A stretch of 64,000 nt of DNA from Imbricaverruca yamaguchii. Its lineage: Eukaryota > Arthropoda > Thecostraca > Neoverrucidae. The first letter of the stretch is position 1; every line of letters starts with the position of its first letter. The position numbers and the translations under genes are program-made. The stretch lies in the NCBI GenBank assembly GCA_034440575.1, contig JAOTOL010001635.1, forward strand, positions 294,001-358,000. Direction: 5' to 3'. Shown one piece after another: positions 1 to 11,566 of this stretch. The notes under the pieces are model-generated. The model made no database searches and was not told the origin of the DNA. It saw nothing but the letters and a program-made list of their open reading frames with translations.

Positions 1-1880
1 CTCGCCATGAGGTGTTATCTCGCCATGGCTTAACATTCAGACGTGATTGCTATCTTATGCCCATACTTTTTCCTTACCATATTGGCGAATTCTTTCGTCA
101 TCAGGGGATTTGACGTCACCTACACTCCACCCCACGAAACATAAATTCCATGACAACGCATGTCAGTGTCTTGAAATCGTTAGGACGGCAATTTTGAACG
201 TTGTACGTTGTTGGCATGTAGTTGGTCAGCAATTTGGTAAAGCTTACTGACTGGACAGTTGTGTCAGCGCCGACTTGAGAGCTGGGCTTGACGGTCTGTT
301 GCATCATCTCACATTCCCACCAACCCAATATTTTGCCGCTTTTAATGGGATTCCTGACCCGTATTTCTGTTCAGAAGTTGACTTCAGATACCACTTCATT
401 ACCAAAAAAAAGAAGAAAATAAAGGAGAGGAAGCCTGGGAAGAATAGTCTAGTTCTAGTTCACCACAGGCTATAATGCCTGACTCACCACAGGCTATAAC
501 GTAGTGTTTGGAAACTAATTTTTTTTTGGCAATGGCTCTTCGTAAACAGAATCTAATTTCAAATGCAGCGATTAAAATGCTACATATGCGTATATAAACA
601 ATCCCAACCGTTAACAATAATCTGGGTCTTGATAGCTCCTAATCCAACGAGATCCGTATTTCTATCCACCCATCCATACGAGATGGCATCTCAGGTTGAG
701 GAATCCCACGGAAGGAATATTTTAAGACGACCAACATGAAAATGTGAGGTTAGGTCTCGCTGCCACTATTTTCGTGATGAATTGGGGTTTAGGGGCGCGT
801 CGACTGACACTATTTTCGATCACGTTTTTATTTCAGTGTATCGGTAATACCAATCTAGTATACATACATTTAGCTGTTTATCCTGGAGTTACAAGACTGA
901 GAAACCACACAGATTACAGCCTCATAAAATTGTCAGAAATCGCATGACTGAAGTAACAATTTCCATGTACTCCTATCGCAAAATACACAGATTTTGTCAG
1001 GAGAAATTATCTTAATTGGCAAGAGCATGAGTTGGCGCGTCCAAAACACACTCCAAAAAGAAAGATAAACTTGTACTCCTGAACGTCCATCCTGACATAT
1101 GCCAAGTGATACCCCCTCGATCATTTTGGCAGAGCTCCATGACTGCTGCTGCCCTTCATGTTAAAATGTGGAACATAACTGTGAAAATAACTTCTGTGGG
1201 GCCCCGTCCCGAAATGAAAAAGTTGTACCTACTGTAAGGCATTCTTCTCATGCTGGTGCGCTACTCAAGGCGAATAAAATAATATAATAACAGCATTTCG
1301 CCTGCTGATCCATGCTAGAAGGAATAGAAACTTTGCAAAATGATCGGGAATTCAAGTGGCTTTTCAACTCAGCCTCATCGAGTGCTCTAACAGGCATAAT
1401 GGTCCCAAATTAAATTATTAATAGAGGGCTACTTCGAGCGCTCCAAATGTATGGATATTCCATTCGTACATGTTGGAACTGCAATCACCGCGATAAATCT
1501 CACTATTCTGCAGAACTGAAATAAGCATTCGTGCATAGGAACAGGGATGCGAACCTGCTGGTCCAAATGTTGGTGGTGGGATAGGCCAATAATGGTAAAT
1601 TCCTTTTCCCACAAACTTCCTTGAATTATCAGAGGCAAGGGCCAAGCCAGGTGTGCACGTATGGTGGAGGAGGGGTAGGTGCGACTGCCCTGGAAGGTCG
1701 GTGGCACCCCAAAGAGTGCATTATACAAGTATTTTGCTCCTTTTCAATCTGGTCTTTTTTTAAAATAAATGATAGAATCAGAGGGATTTTTAGATTCTGA
1801 GGGGTCCGTGATATATTTCCCGAGTCAGCCAACTTACAAAAAAACCTTACACATGCAAGGTTGTATCACTATCCTCAAGA
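1..1880. other. Anonymous non-coding DNA
   Basis: No recognisable gene, transposon or long repeat is visible. Open frames are at most about 100 codons and show no family resemblance. A short direct repeat (CACCACAGGCTATA, twice near 460-500) is the only local structure I noticed. Confidence 0.5.
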
Positions 1881-1883
1881 CAA

Positions 1884-1978
1884 CAAGGGTGCCCGGAACC
1901 AGGAGCCAGCAAGGATGCCCGGAACCAGGAACCAGAAAGGGCGCCCGGAACCAGGAGTCAGCAAGAGTGCCAGAAGCA
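1884..1978. repeat. Short minisatellite, ~26-bp unit, 3-4 copies
   Basis: The unit centres on GTGCCCGGAACCAGGAGCCAGC and is repeated three times, with a decayed fourth copy. Non-coding. Confidence 0.8.
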
Positions 1979-2039
1979 AACAAAGGAAGTCCACACTGTT
2001 AATCAGAATCAAAGCCCATCAGATGAACACAGACAGGTG

Positions 2040-2285
2040 AACCCCGAGCAGCATTGAAGGAGACATCGAGCAGGATCGAAGGGACCCCGTGTAGGGCCGA
2101 AGGGCTCCGAGTAGGACGGAAGGAGTCCGAACAGAACCGAAGGACATCGAACAAGATCGAGGGACCCCGAGCATGATCGAAGGGCCCGAGCAGGATCGAA
2201 GGGCCCCGAGCAGGATCGAAGGGCCCCGAGCAGGATCGATGGACCCCGAGCAGGACCGAAACAGGAGCCGGGCCACGAGCAGAAG
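2040..2285. repeat. Minisatellite, ~20-bp unit
   Basis: The unit is CCCCGAGCAGGATCGAAGGG. Copies near 2190-2260 are almost identical, while those before 2160 are diverged, so the array seems to have been homogenised from its right side. Open frames on the minus strand are only products of the stop-free unit. Confidence 0.85.
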
Positions 2286-2504
2286 CGCTCCAAATGTATG
2301 AGGTACATCTCAATATATTGATTCCAATTTAGAGATGCGAGACTGCTTTCCATCTACCTACTTGCCTAGTATCTCAGGCAGCTTCACTACCATACTGACT
2401 GATTTAAACGCAGTGTAAGCAAATGTACTTGTTTAATGCTTTTTTGTTTGTTTCTGTTTAAACAAACAGAATATACATATTGCCATTATACCCCTCAGGA
2501 TCTG

Positions 2505-2932
2505 TCAAGAGTCGGACGAAGCACACACCAGACTTCAGCGAGCCGCCAGAGGTCGGACGAAGCACACGAGGACAGACGAAGCACACACCCAACCTCGGCG
2601 AATCGCCAGAGGTCAGACGAAGCACACACCCAACCTCGGCGAACCGCCAGAGGTCGGACAAAGTAAACAGCTGACCTCGGCGAGCCGCCAGAGGTCAGAC
2701 GAAGCACACACCCGACCTCGGCGAGCTGCCAGAGTTCGGCGGAAACACACACCTGACCTCGGCGAGCTGCCAGAGTTCGACGGAAACACACCCGACCTTG
2801 GCGAGCGGCCAGAGTTCGGCGGAAACACACACCCGACCTCGGTGAGCGGCCAGAGTTCGACGGAAACACACACCCGACCTTGGCGAGCGGCCAGAGTTCG
2901 GCGGAAACACACACCCGACCTCGGTGGCCCCG
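2505..2932. repeat. 41-bp tandem array with two subfamilies, ~10 copies
   Basis: The unit contains CCTCGGCGAGCCGCCAGAG. Left copies read GACGAAGCACACACC with CAGAGGTC; right copies (from about 2735) read GCGGAAACACACACC with CAGAGTTC. The switch is abrupt, so two variants were amplified separately. One 15-bp partial unit sits near 2560. Confidence 0.88.
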
Positions 2933-2934
2933 TT

Positions 2935-3345
2935 ACAGTCGCTCACCTTTGCGAACCAATCGTGGGCAGGTCATCACGACCGGATTTCTGCGCGGCCGAG
3001 AGCCTGCGCACCCCCAGCCTCGCAGCTCCTCCGGGAGGACCGGCGGGCACCCTCCCGCCGCACCATCTACGCGACGACTGGGGCGCCACTGGCGGCGTTG
3101 GCGCGTTTCCCCCACCCAGCGGCGATCTCGCCCCGCCCCCGCGTCGCCATTGGCTGCAACGAGACCGGCCGACACGCGCCGAGCGGTCGGAAAGAAGGCG
3201 CGCGCCGCTCCAAGGTCAGTCGGGCGGGCGAGACGCCGGCGCCGCGCGCCGGCGGCGGCGGCGGCGCGCGTTTGCCGGCCAGGTCACTGACCGCGCCCCG
3301 GGACGACGCCAGTCGGCACCGGTGCGTCGTGGCGCGAGATGCCGC
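2935..3345. promoter_or_regulatory. CpG-rich block (possible CpG island)
   Basis: Very GC- and CpG-rich single-copy-looking DNA between two arrays, including a GGC/GCC-rich stretch near 3236-3280. It could be a promoter-type CpG island, but no TATA box, transcript or adjacent gene is recognisable, so base composition is the only support. Confidence 0.3.
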
Positions 3346-3382
3346 GCCCACTGACCACATGACGGGTGACCAGGTCTCGTGA

Positions 3383-3570
3383 AGGGCGTGCGTGACCTCG
3401 TGACGAGCGGACAAGCCTCGCGAGGAGCGACAGACCCCGTGAGGGGCCAAGAGACCTCGTGAGGAGCCGAGAGACCTCGTGATGAGCGAATATACCTCGT
3501 GACGAGCGAACAGACCTCGTGACGAGCGTACATATATCGTGACGAGTGCAGAGACCTCGTGACGCAGTGA
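3383..3570. repeat. 20-bp tandem array (CCTCGTGACGAGCGAACAGA)
   Basis: About nine copies, diverged on the left and cleaner near 3490-3540. Each good copy contains the short palindrome CTCGTGACGAG. Confidence 0.85.
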
Positions 3571-3604
3571 ACGACGAGCACGATTGATGGGGACACGTTG
3601 TCGT

Positions 3605-3990
3605 CGTCCGGCCGGTGGCGGGCCGATGACGGGCCGATGGCGGGCCGGTGGCGGGCCGATGGCGGTCCGATGGCGGTCAGATGGCGGGCCGGTGACGGGC
3701 CGATGGCGGGCCGGTGGCGGGCCGATGGCGGTCCGATGGCGGTCAGATGGCGGGCCGATGGCGGGCCGGTGACGGGCCGGTGGCGGGCCGGTGGCGGGCC
3801 GATGGCGGGCCGATGGCGGGCCGGTGGCGGGCCGGTGGCGGGCCGGTGGCGGGCCGATGGCGGGCCGGTGGCGGGCCGATGGCGGGCCGATGGCGGGCCG
3901 ACGGCGGGCCGATGGCGGGCCGGTGGCGGGCCGATGGCGGGCCGATGGCGGGCCGATGGCGGTCCGATGGCGGGCCGGTGGCGGGCGTCG
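3605..3990. repeat. 11-bp tandem array (GGGCCGRTGGC), ~35 copies
   Basis: Near-perfect 11-bp units alternating A/G at one position (GGGCCGATGGC, GGGCCGGTGGC), with occasional GGTCCGATGGC. The period is not a multiple of three and the unit has no stop in any frame, so several overlapping long frames on both strands result. They are not evidence of a protein. Confidence 0.95.
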
Positions 3991-4176
3991 GCCGCGCCGA
4001 CCGGGACGCGCGGCAATTAAAGTGCGCTCGATCAGCGCCTGTCTGGTGGTAATTGGCCGGCGCGCCGGAAACAACACGGAGCACACCTCGCGCACGCACA
4101 CAGCACTGCACGGCCTGATGGCATACGGCCACCAGTGCGTGTGATGAACTGCAAACGCGGGCGACCAACTGCCAGG

Positions 4177-4715
4177 GTGGGTGGTGGACAGCCAGTGTGT
4201 GTGTGTGTGGGGGAGGGGGGACAGCCGGTGTAGGGGTGGTGAACAGCCAGTGTGGGGGGGGGGTGGACGGCCAGTGTGGGGGTGGTGGACGGCCAGTGTG
4301 TGTGTGTGTGGGGCATCGAATTTGTGTGTGTGTGTGTGGGGGGGGGGGGCAGCCAGTGTGTGTGGGGGGGGACAGCCAGTGTGGGGGGGGTGGACAGCCA
4401 GTGTGGGGGTGGTGGACAGCCAGTGTGGGGTGGTGGACAGCCAGTGTCGGGGTGGTGGACAGCCAGTGTCGGGGTGGTGGACAGCCAGTGTGGGGGTGGT
4501 GGGCAGCCAGTGTGGGGTGGTGGACAGCCAGTGCCGGAGTGGTGGACAGCCAGTGTGGGGTGGTGGACAGCCAGTGCGGGTGATACGTCAACGCATGTGG
4601 TAACCTGCTAGTGCGGTGGAGAACTACTGGTGCGAGTAGCCAACTTCCAGTGCATGTGGTGAACTGGCAGTCCATGTGGTGAACTGCCAGTCCATGTGGT
4701 GAACTGGCAGTGCGG
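4177..4715. repeat. G-rich ~22-bp minisatellite with G-quadruplex potential
   Basis: The unit is roughly GTGGTGGACAGCCAGTGTGGGG. It is interrupted by GT runs and G runs of up to about ten, and passes after 4590 into a related ~20-bp motif (CATGTGGTGAACTGGCAGTC). Repeated G3-G5 tracts on the plus strand could form quadruplexes. Confidence 0.85.
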
Positions 4716-5016
4716 GGGACTGACAGGTGGGACTATGACTTTTGTCAAGGCGTAAGATCTCGCCATATTTAGTGTGCTAGGTCACACATAGTCAGGGACG
4801 GAAGTAGGGGAGGGGAGAGTGGATAGACGGGATTAGTGATTGGGGCTATTAATGATTCGGGGGAGGGACAGTTGGCCTCCTTAGCACATAAAAAGTGGCA
4901 CTTCTGAGCCCTTCGTTTCTGCGATCCAAGCTGTGCAGTGCCCCTAATTTGGCGTCCCATCTCCGAACCCCCAACTCAGTATCCCAACTCAGTGCCACTC
5001 ATGAAAACCAACTCAT
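4716..5016. other. Short anonymous spacer
   Basis: Non-repetitive DNA between two arrays; nothing recognised. Confidence 0.4.
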
Positions 5017-5335
5017 GAAAGGTGTCCCAGTCTGTGCCTTATCCCGTGCGCAAGCCACAGGCCAGCCGTAACCACAAGTCTCCCACCATCAAAGGTGTCC
5101 CGGTCGGCACCAGTGGTTCCCTGGTGCCTTATCACGTGCGCAAGCAACAGGCCAGCCATAGCCACAAGTGTCCCACCACGAAAGGTGTCCCGGTCAGTAC
5201 CAGTGGTTCCCTGGTGCCTTATCCCGTGCGCAAGCAACAGGCCAGCCATAACCACATGTATCCCACCACGAAAGGTGTCCCGGTCGGCACCAGTGGTTCC
5301 CTGGTGCTTTATCCTGTGCGAAAACAACATGCCAG
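5017..5335. repeat. 90-bp tandem repeat, ~3.7 copies
   Basis: Units start at AAAGGTGTCCCGGTC (5017, ~5090, ~5180, ~5270). The first copy lacks the internal CACCAGTGGTTCCCTGG block, giving a 73-bp spacing there. Confidence 0.88.
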
Positions 5336-5345
5336 CTAGAGCCAC

Positions 5346-5930
5346 AGTGGAACAGTAAACTGTTCATAAGCATACGAGGCATATACAACAAAGCATTGGT
5401 AATCGGAGAATGGAGGGGAAGGATACAATGCTCTATGCAGTCATAATGAGCGCCTTTTTAGCTGGAGTATTTATTTGATTGCATGATTCATTGTGTTCTG
5501 GATGTGGGCATTATCGCCCTGCACTTAAAATTGTTCGCAACTTAGGCAACATTTTTGGACCATGGGCTGACCATGCTATAACGGTGTCGTCCTGGTGTTA
5601 GAGGTAGGGCTCATCATTTCAACATTTATATGTTCTGACTTCGGTGGCAGTTCCTAAACGCATGCTCAAAATTCACTTGGTGGTCACATAGTACACTCCT
5701 TGTCTTAACATATGCATCTTGCGGTTTCAAACGTGAACGCCAGAAACACGACCAGATTAAACTTTGCCCTTCTCGTAATCAATTACCTGTCGCTCCGTGT
5801 AAACTTCAACTCATGGTCGAACAGGAGAATACAAAAATTAAACTGATTAAAAATAACGTCAAAACATGTCAAAGTCTGTTTAACCGACCAGCTTCGGTCT
5901 GAACCCTGGCATTCTAGGAAATGCTGCATG
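5346..5930. other. Anonymous non-coding DNA
   Basis: AT-moderate sequence with no recognised gene, array or transposon. Confidence 0.4.
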
Positions 5931-5937
5931 AACTTTG

Positions 5938-6147
5938 AATGATCGATGAAAATGAGAAGTCGTTTAATATCTAAATTAGTAACTTTTTGGAATATTTCAA
6001 ACGTTTCGGCTACTGCCTTCATCAGGGTACAATCACAATATGTGATTGTGATTGTAATTGTACCCTGTTGAAGGCAGTACCGTTGGAATTACACCAAAAA
6101 GTTACTAATCTAAACATCAATTGACGTCTCATTTTTATCGATGATCC
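5938..6147. mobile_element. Foldback (long imperfect inverted repeat) element, ~210 bp
   Basis: The left arm (about 5938-6040) and right arm (about 6045-6147) are imperfect reverse complements across roughly 100 bp. Shared blocks read towards the centre include ATCGATRAAAATGAGA, TTAGTAACTTTTTGG, TACTGCCTTCA and AGGGTACAAT. The centre is an ATGTGATTG-rich loop. The CTGATGAAGGCAGTA...CCGAAACG wording resembles ends of some retroelements, but I cannot assign a family. It could be a snap-back MITE or two element termini fused head to head. Confidence 0.7.
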
Positions 6148-6235
6148 AAATGTCACAACTTTGCAACCAACATGTTACGTGAAGATACAATGCCATACTT
6201 CAAGGTATGCTGCTGGTCGGTTGATTGGCTACGCC

Positions 6236-6375
6236 TTTACGGCCCACCCAGTAGCCGCGGTCATATGGCGTTACCTGCCTCTCATCCTGGCATGAATGGC
6301 AGGCACCGCGCAGGATCGAACCCTGCACCTCTAGCATGCCAAACGCTCAGCTTAACCACTGAGCTACAGACGCCC
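6236..6375 (-). mobile_element. tRNA-derived SINE, Ala-like head plus shared core
   Basis: On the minus strand a tRNA-like head starts near 6375 with GGGCGTC, a box A-like TAGCTCAGTGG and a box B GGTTCGATCC. Loop position suggests a GGC (Ala) anticodon, but anticodon stem pairing is poor, so this is not a working tRNA gene. The head is followed by a region (6236-6284) that matches the core of the SINEs at 8244-8415 and 49409-49565: TTTACG, ATAT.GCGT and CCTCTCA on the plus strand. I found no convincing target-site duplication. Confidence 0.62.
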
Positions 6376-6837
6376 TTATGCATGGCGTTATGCTTGCCAA
6401 AGGTAGCATTGGCAAAGATTTACTGATCACCTTAGTTCGTCCTTTTTGCCACGAAACATGATCAGATGTAGAATTGATTTACACAAAGATTCAAGGATCC
6501 ATCATGCATTCGTGGAATGCATAAAGGATCACTTTCGCACTTTGTTAAAAATATACACGATGAATGACATACCAAAGATTTTAGTCAACAAGATCCTCAA
6601 TAGAAAGGCAGGAAGTTGGCAAGCCATGCATTTGCGCCGGATTTGCATATCTTTCCTATTAGAGTGCTCAGGAACCAGTATTCTTGGACTCTTGGAGTCA
6701 AGATTAGTTGAGTAATTTCATGAGTGATGCATTTGATTCTTGCTGCCATTGAATACATACCGAATCACACGATTATCATATTGTAATTCTTGCATCACAT
6801 TTGATTGCCTCACAGTTCGCACAGACCGACATAGAAA

Positions 6838-6887
6838 TCTGTCCCTCTCTCTGTCTCTGTCCCTGTCTCTCTCCCTCTCTCTCTCTC

Positions 6888-6966
<79 letters not shown>

Positions 6967-7065
6967 CTCACTCACTCTCTCTCTCTCTTCTACCCTCCTA
7001 TCTCTGTCTCTGTCGCTCTATTTTTTCTTCTCTCTCCCTCTTCCTGTCTCTTTCTATACCTCTCG
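6838..7065. repeat. Compound microsatellite: (CT)n-(AT)n-(CT)n
   Basis: A pyrimidine-rich CT/CTGT tract leads into about 70 bp of (AT)n at 6889-6962, then returns to CT-rich sequence. Both flanks are polypyrimidine on the same strand. Confidence 0.95.
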
Positions 7066-7394
7066 TATATATGAAACTCCAATACGAGTGTGTACTAGAT
7101 AGTTATTACGAACGGTGAAGTCACATCATAAGTCACATATGTGCATGTGTGGAGGATGTGGAATAGCAGGTCCGGCCATGGCCGCGACAACTTTAAAGTT
7201 GGTGTGTTACAGGAACTTTCTATGAGAACTTGTAGTTCTTAATTGAAATTCTGAACAATTATTTTTTCAGCGAAAGGCTGAAATAACAACATTCAGTAGA
7301 AAAAAAAACCAGGCGATGACACAAACCACATCTTTTGATAGTACATACTATAATAATGCTAAACACTTTGATAACACTATCGGGAACAATCGCC
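7066..7394. other. Anonymous spacer
   Basis: No recognised feature beyond a few homopolymer A runs. Confidence 0.4.
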
Positions 7395-9130
7395 CATCAT
7401 GAGAGATGGGCTTCTAAAGAATCGGACAGAGGTCCTGAAAAAATCACGTCGGGTCCCAATAATTTCACCATGGCTGCAAGAATCCTACCGGAACTTCACA
7501 ACCATGAAGTCAGGCCCGAGAAGTCAATCCGAGCCCAGAAAAATGGCAATGGCTCTGGCCCCACAAATCGCGCCAAAGGCTCCCCAAAACACATCGGGAT
7601 CAGAAAGCAATACACCGGAGTCCAGAAAAAATAATATTCGGAGCCATAAAAAGCATACTAGGTCCACAAAATTGCACCGGGACCAGACAAACACGAAAAG
7701 CCAGAGCCCCCAAAATCAATCCAAGCCCAGAAAATGATCCTAGGTATCGAAAAGTCGCTTCAAACCCCCCAAACGCATTGGGCATGGAAAAAATCCGAGG
7801 CCCCGATACATCAGCTAGACCAGAACAGATCTCACAAGGATACCAGCCTTCGCACCGGGACCTAGCAAAAGAAGCCGGAGCCACACTAGATCAGTCTGGT
7901 CCAGAAAATCATGAATCCAGAAAAAAATCGCGCCGAAGTCGCCAAGACGTCGGTTGGACGCCGACAAAAAATCGCACCGGGGCTTCCAAAAAATCGCACT
8001 GATGACCCCCCCCACCCAATAGCGCCTTGTGCCCTAAAATAGCACCGAGTCCCCACACCAAATCGCACGGGACTTGAAAAAACGAAGCTGGAATGAGGAA
8101 AGATCAATTCGGGACCAACACCCGTATGAGTCCCCGCAAATCGACTGAAATGCTCCCAAAATGCTCGGGAACCCAACAACAGAGTATTGAATTTCCGAAC
8201 GAATCGTGCCTGTTCGAGAGGGGGACAAGTACTCAGAGCACAACATCCTTTGGTTTATTTACGACGCATTCAACCGCTAGGCTATATAGCGTCGCCAACC
8301 TCTCACGCCAATTGGTCGCGGATGGACTCGGTAAACGCCGTCGGTTGCAAGATTCGAACCCACGACCCTGCGACCAAGAGTCCGATGCTCTACCAACTGA
8401 GCTACCGCGGCCCCCCTCAGGGCACAAGAATATGGTGTCATGGGCTTGAACAATCGATCCGAGCCCCACAACAAAAATGACGCCTGGACCCTGAGAATCG
8501 ATCCTACCACCGAAACATTCAAACATTCAAAAATCGCACCGGACTCAGCGTCGGGGCCTGGAAATTTCGTGCCTGGGTCAAACAAGTCGCACTGAGAGCT
8601 GGAACATTAATCTGGGCTCCGACGAAAACAAGTATCGAAAGAAAACCCGCGTTGAGCCCCGAAAGCTCGCGCCTAAGCTCCAAAAATCGAATGGAGGGCT
8701 CGACTAGTTGTGCGGAGTCGCGTTATAGCTGAGCAAAAATGTCTATCAGAATCCCATAAATTCGCGTCAAGAGACACAAAAGTCCGAATCTGGGGCCTCA
8801 GTAGACACAGCGGGCCCCCAAGAGCGCCACGGGACGAGGAAATTTAACGCAGCCTTTCAAACCATCGATGTATGTTCATATCCAATACATATGCATGCAT
8901 ATACTTACATGACCTATGGAACAGACCACCGAAGGAAGATATTTCTACTCCCTTGAAGCGGTCGTGGACCCTAAAAATCGCGGAAGGTCTCGGGAAATTG
9001 CGCCGGGACAAAAACAAGGCATCAAAAACACGAACAAATCAACCATGGGCCCGAAATATTAAGCATAGAAATGCAAAGACACGACAGGCACCGGAAATAG
9101 CCCCGGAGCGTCCAAAAATCGCGCAGAAAA
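7395..9130. repeat. Highly degenerate tandem repeat (AAAATCGCACCGGGGCC-like motif)
   Basis: Variants of a C-rich motif followed by AAAATCGCACCGG recur at irregular intervals of very roughly 30-40 bp across this stretch. It looks like an old, decayed satellite, interrupted by the SINE at 8244-8415. Several frames of 70-110 codons occur but differ from copy to copy and look like nothing known. Confidence 0.55.
8232..8427 (-). mobile_element. tRNA-derived SINE (Lys-like head) with target-site duplication
   Basis: The element occupies 8244-8415 on the minus strand. It is flanked by CTCAGAGCACAA (8232-8243) and CTCAGGGCACAA (8416-8427), a 12-bp duplication with one mismatch. The head has box A TAGCTCAGTTGG, box B GGTTCGAATCT and a CTCTTGG loop suggesting anticodon CTT (Lys), but the acceptor arms do not pair, so it is not a functional tRNA gene. 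The core (8258-8305) matches the SINE at 49409-49565 at about 36 of 48 positions. The 3' end is ACCAAAGGATG rather than poly(A). Confidence 0.88.
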
Positions 9131-9689
9131 TTAAGATATACATAGGGACGATGATGCTTGGTTGGACCACTCATGCTGCAAAATTAACTTTTACTAATTA
9201 TTTTGATTTTGAAAAATGGACCCCAATTGAAAACATTGTGGTCGAAAACAGGGGAATTGGAGGGAATGTGGATTGGTTTGGGCTCCCCCAATCCCGGTCC
9301 TCCCGGACACATCTCGTAGGCACGCCACTGCAAGGCGAATCATTTACACAGCAGGAATTCATTTTGTTTCAGTAGCTTGAAATGCACCTACATGTATAGC
9401 TATGTAATTTATCAACAGCCAAATGAATCCAAGGATTAGACATAGGATAGGATGCGCATATGCTTTCATCTACATATCCATATGCACCCAATCAGAAACT
9501 GAAAACTGCATGACCCTTTAACATATGCTACACTTCGTTCCATCAAACCAACGAACAACAGCCTGCAAAAGCAGCAAACTTGCTGGGGAAGGGGGAGGGA
9601 CTGAGGAATGACTCGTACACCTCTTGCATGACCTTGGGCCGGATAGTTGATTAGAGGACCGACTTTGGATGATATATTTTTTTACATGT
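9131..9689. other. Anonymous non-coding DNA
   Basis: No gene or repeat recognised. Confidence 0.4.
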
Positions 9690-9730
9690 GAATATATAAA
9701 TATATATATACATATATGTATATATACACA

Positions 9731-9778
<48 letters not shown>

Positions 9779-9830
9779 TTTACGTATATATATATACATA
9801 TATTTACATGTATATATTATGTATCAATAT
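9690..9830. repeat. (TA)n microsatellite with TACA/TTTA interruptions
   Basis: About 140 bp of alternating TA broken by CATA and TTTA; visible directly. Confidence 0.95.
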
Positions 9831-11395
9831 ATTTTATGTTATCGTGTATTTCAAAACAGCTGCTATTGAAATTGGAAGTAAGAAATTAAATGAAATTACA
9901 TTTTCCATTCGTATTCTCCTTTCTAAAAAAAATAAATCCACGGGCACGGATCATGACTACTGTGACCCTCGTAATGCTGGGTGCGCCCGGGTGTGGGAAG
10001 CGTCAGGGTGTCGGCAGTGGCGGAGACAAAGGCAACTGCGGCCCTCTCCGACCGACATCGGTCGGATCCAGCACACCAACACCATGCACCAGCGCCGCTT
10101 GGCATCTCGACGGCACGTCTGACCGCATCAGCGGTGTGGCACTGGACAGCAGCGATGACCTCCTCCAGCAGGCCTCGGCAGGCCTGGACATGGCCCCACC
10201 CCACCAGTGGCCTCACCAGACCCCACCGGGCCCGTCCGGCCGCCGGCACCGCCTCTGAGCTCCGCGCCGTGGGAAGATGACGTCACATCGGCACCGCCCC
10301 GACCGCCGCTCCGCGTGAAAACTGTCCACGCTCCGAGCAAATGACGCCACGTTTTGGCGAAATGACATCAGCTGGCGAGTGTGTGGGGAGGGGGAGGGGG
10401 CTGCAGGCGCTGCGGGTGAGCTGCAGACAGAGCGGGGGACACGCGGCATAGCCTGGTGCAGCGAGGGCGAAAATATGCTTCCGACTCTGACAGAAAAAGG
10501 AAACCGGACATCGGACGAAGGGATGATAGGCTAATTCTAGACAAACTAGTTAGGTGGGAATTTCCCACTCAGCTCTCTCGATTTCTAACTCAGCCACCTG
10601 GTCAGAGATGATAAACTCTTCCCGAGAAGGATTGCAATCCGATTACAATGTTGAAATCCAATCTCCAGATCCCTAAATTGAGAATTGCAATGAAGTCTGC
10701 CCTCCTGTTCACAATCCTTTAAAGGACCCTAACTGTGATTACATTAATAGTACGCAGACACGCAACCATGGCTGGAGATCCAGGGTGGGTCTGGGCTAGA
10801 GGTCTGGACCCCTGGTTTGGTTGGCTGGTTGGTTGATCGGTTTATCGGTCGGTTCACGACACACTTTATGCACATTCACGGCTAATGGCGCCGCCCACAC
10901 TGTTTCGCCGGTGGGCCGCGGGATTGGGAAATGTCCTGAGTGGCGCTAGAGTCCAACCCGACCCCTGGTTTGGTACGCTGCTAATGCTAATTGGTCCTTA
11001 CCTCATTTTCCATACTTAATCTGAAAATATGTTTCTAAAATAAGAAGTTGGGCCCTTTGCTTCGTAATAGATCTCCAGCCCTGCATGCAATATTCACACA
11101 CCTGGGCGTAGTTATCTGGGTGGTGTGTGTGTGTGTGTGTGGAGGGGTGGGGGGGGGGGGGGGGGGAGCAGACCTTCCCACTCTTCGGCAACGTCCTGTC
11201 TGACCGAAAAAGGCAGGATGCTCGAGTGCACTTCGTCGTGAAATTTGCGGCCAAAGTCGCCACTCTGAGTACAAACGTCTCCAACCCAGGGGAACTGGAG
11301 TGTACTCACCCTGAAACTTTGTAAGTGAATGACATCACTACTGAAAAGGGCACCTTTGGAAATTGCCTCCCCACCTACATTCTCACTTTCACGCC
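9831..11395. other. Anonymous region with a GC-rich block (about 9990-10420) and a poly(G) tract
   Basis: The 10.0-10.4 kb part is GC-rich, possibly a weak CpG island, but no gene is recognised in it. A run of about 20 G follows a GT run at 11123-11167. The remainder is featureless. Confidence 0.4.
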
Positions 11396-11566
11396 CTGGT
11401 CACGTTATACGTCAAGTTTCTGTCATGCTGTACGTCAAGTTTCTGGTCACGTTGCACATCAAGTTCATTGTAACGTTGTACGTCAAGTTCCTGGTCATGC
11501 TGTCCGTCAAGGTCATGGTTACGCTATACGTCAAGTTCATGGCCACGTTGTACGCCAAGTTCCCCC
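11396..11566. repeat. 24-bp tandem array (~7 copies)
   Basis: The unit is approximately GGTCACGTTGTACGTCAAGTTC, moderately diverged. Confidence 0.85.

Noticed and set aside
8345..8415. Functional tRNA-Lys gene
   Set aside because: The acceptor arm does not pair, the anticodon stem is mismatched, and the sequence continues into a SINE core bounded by a target-site duplication.
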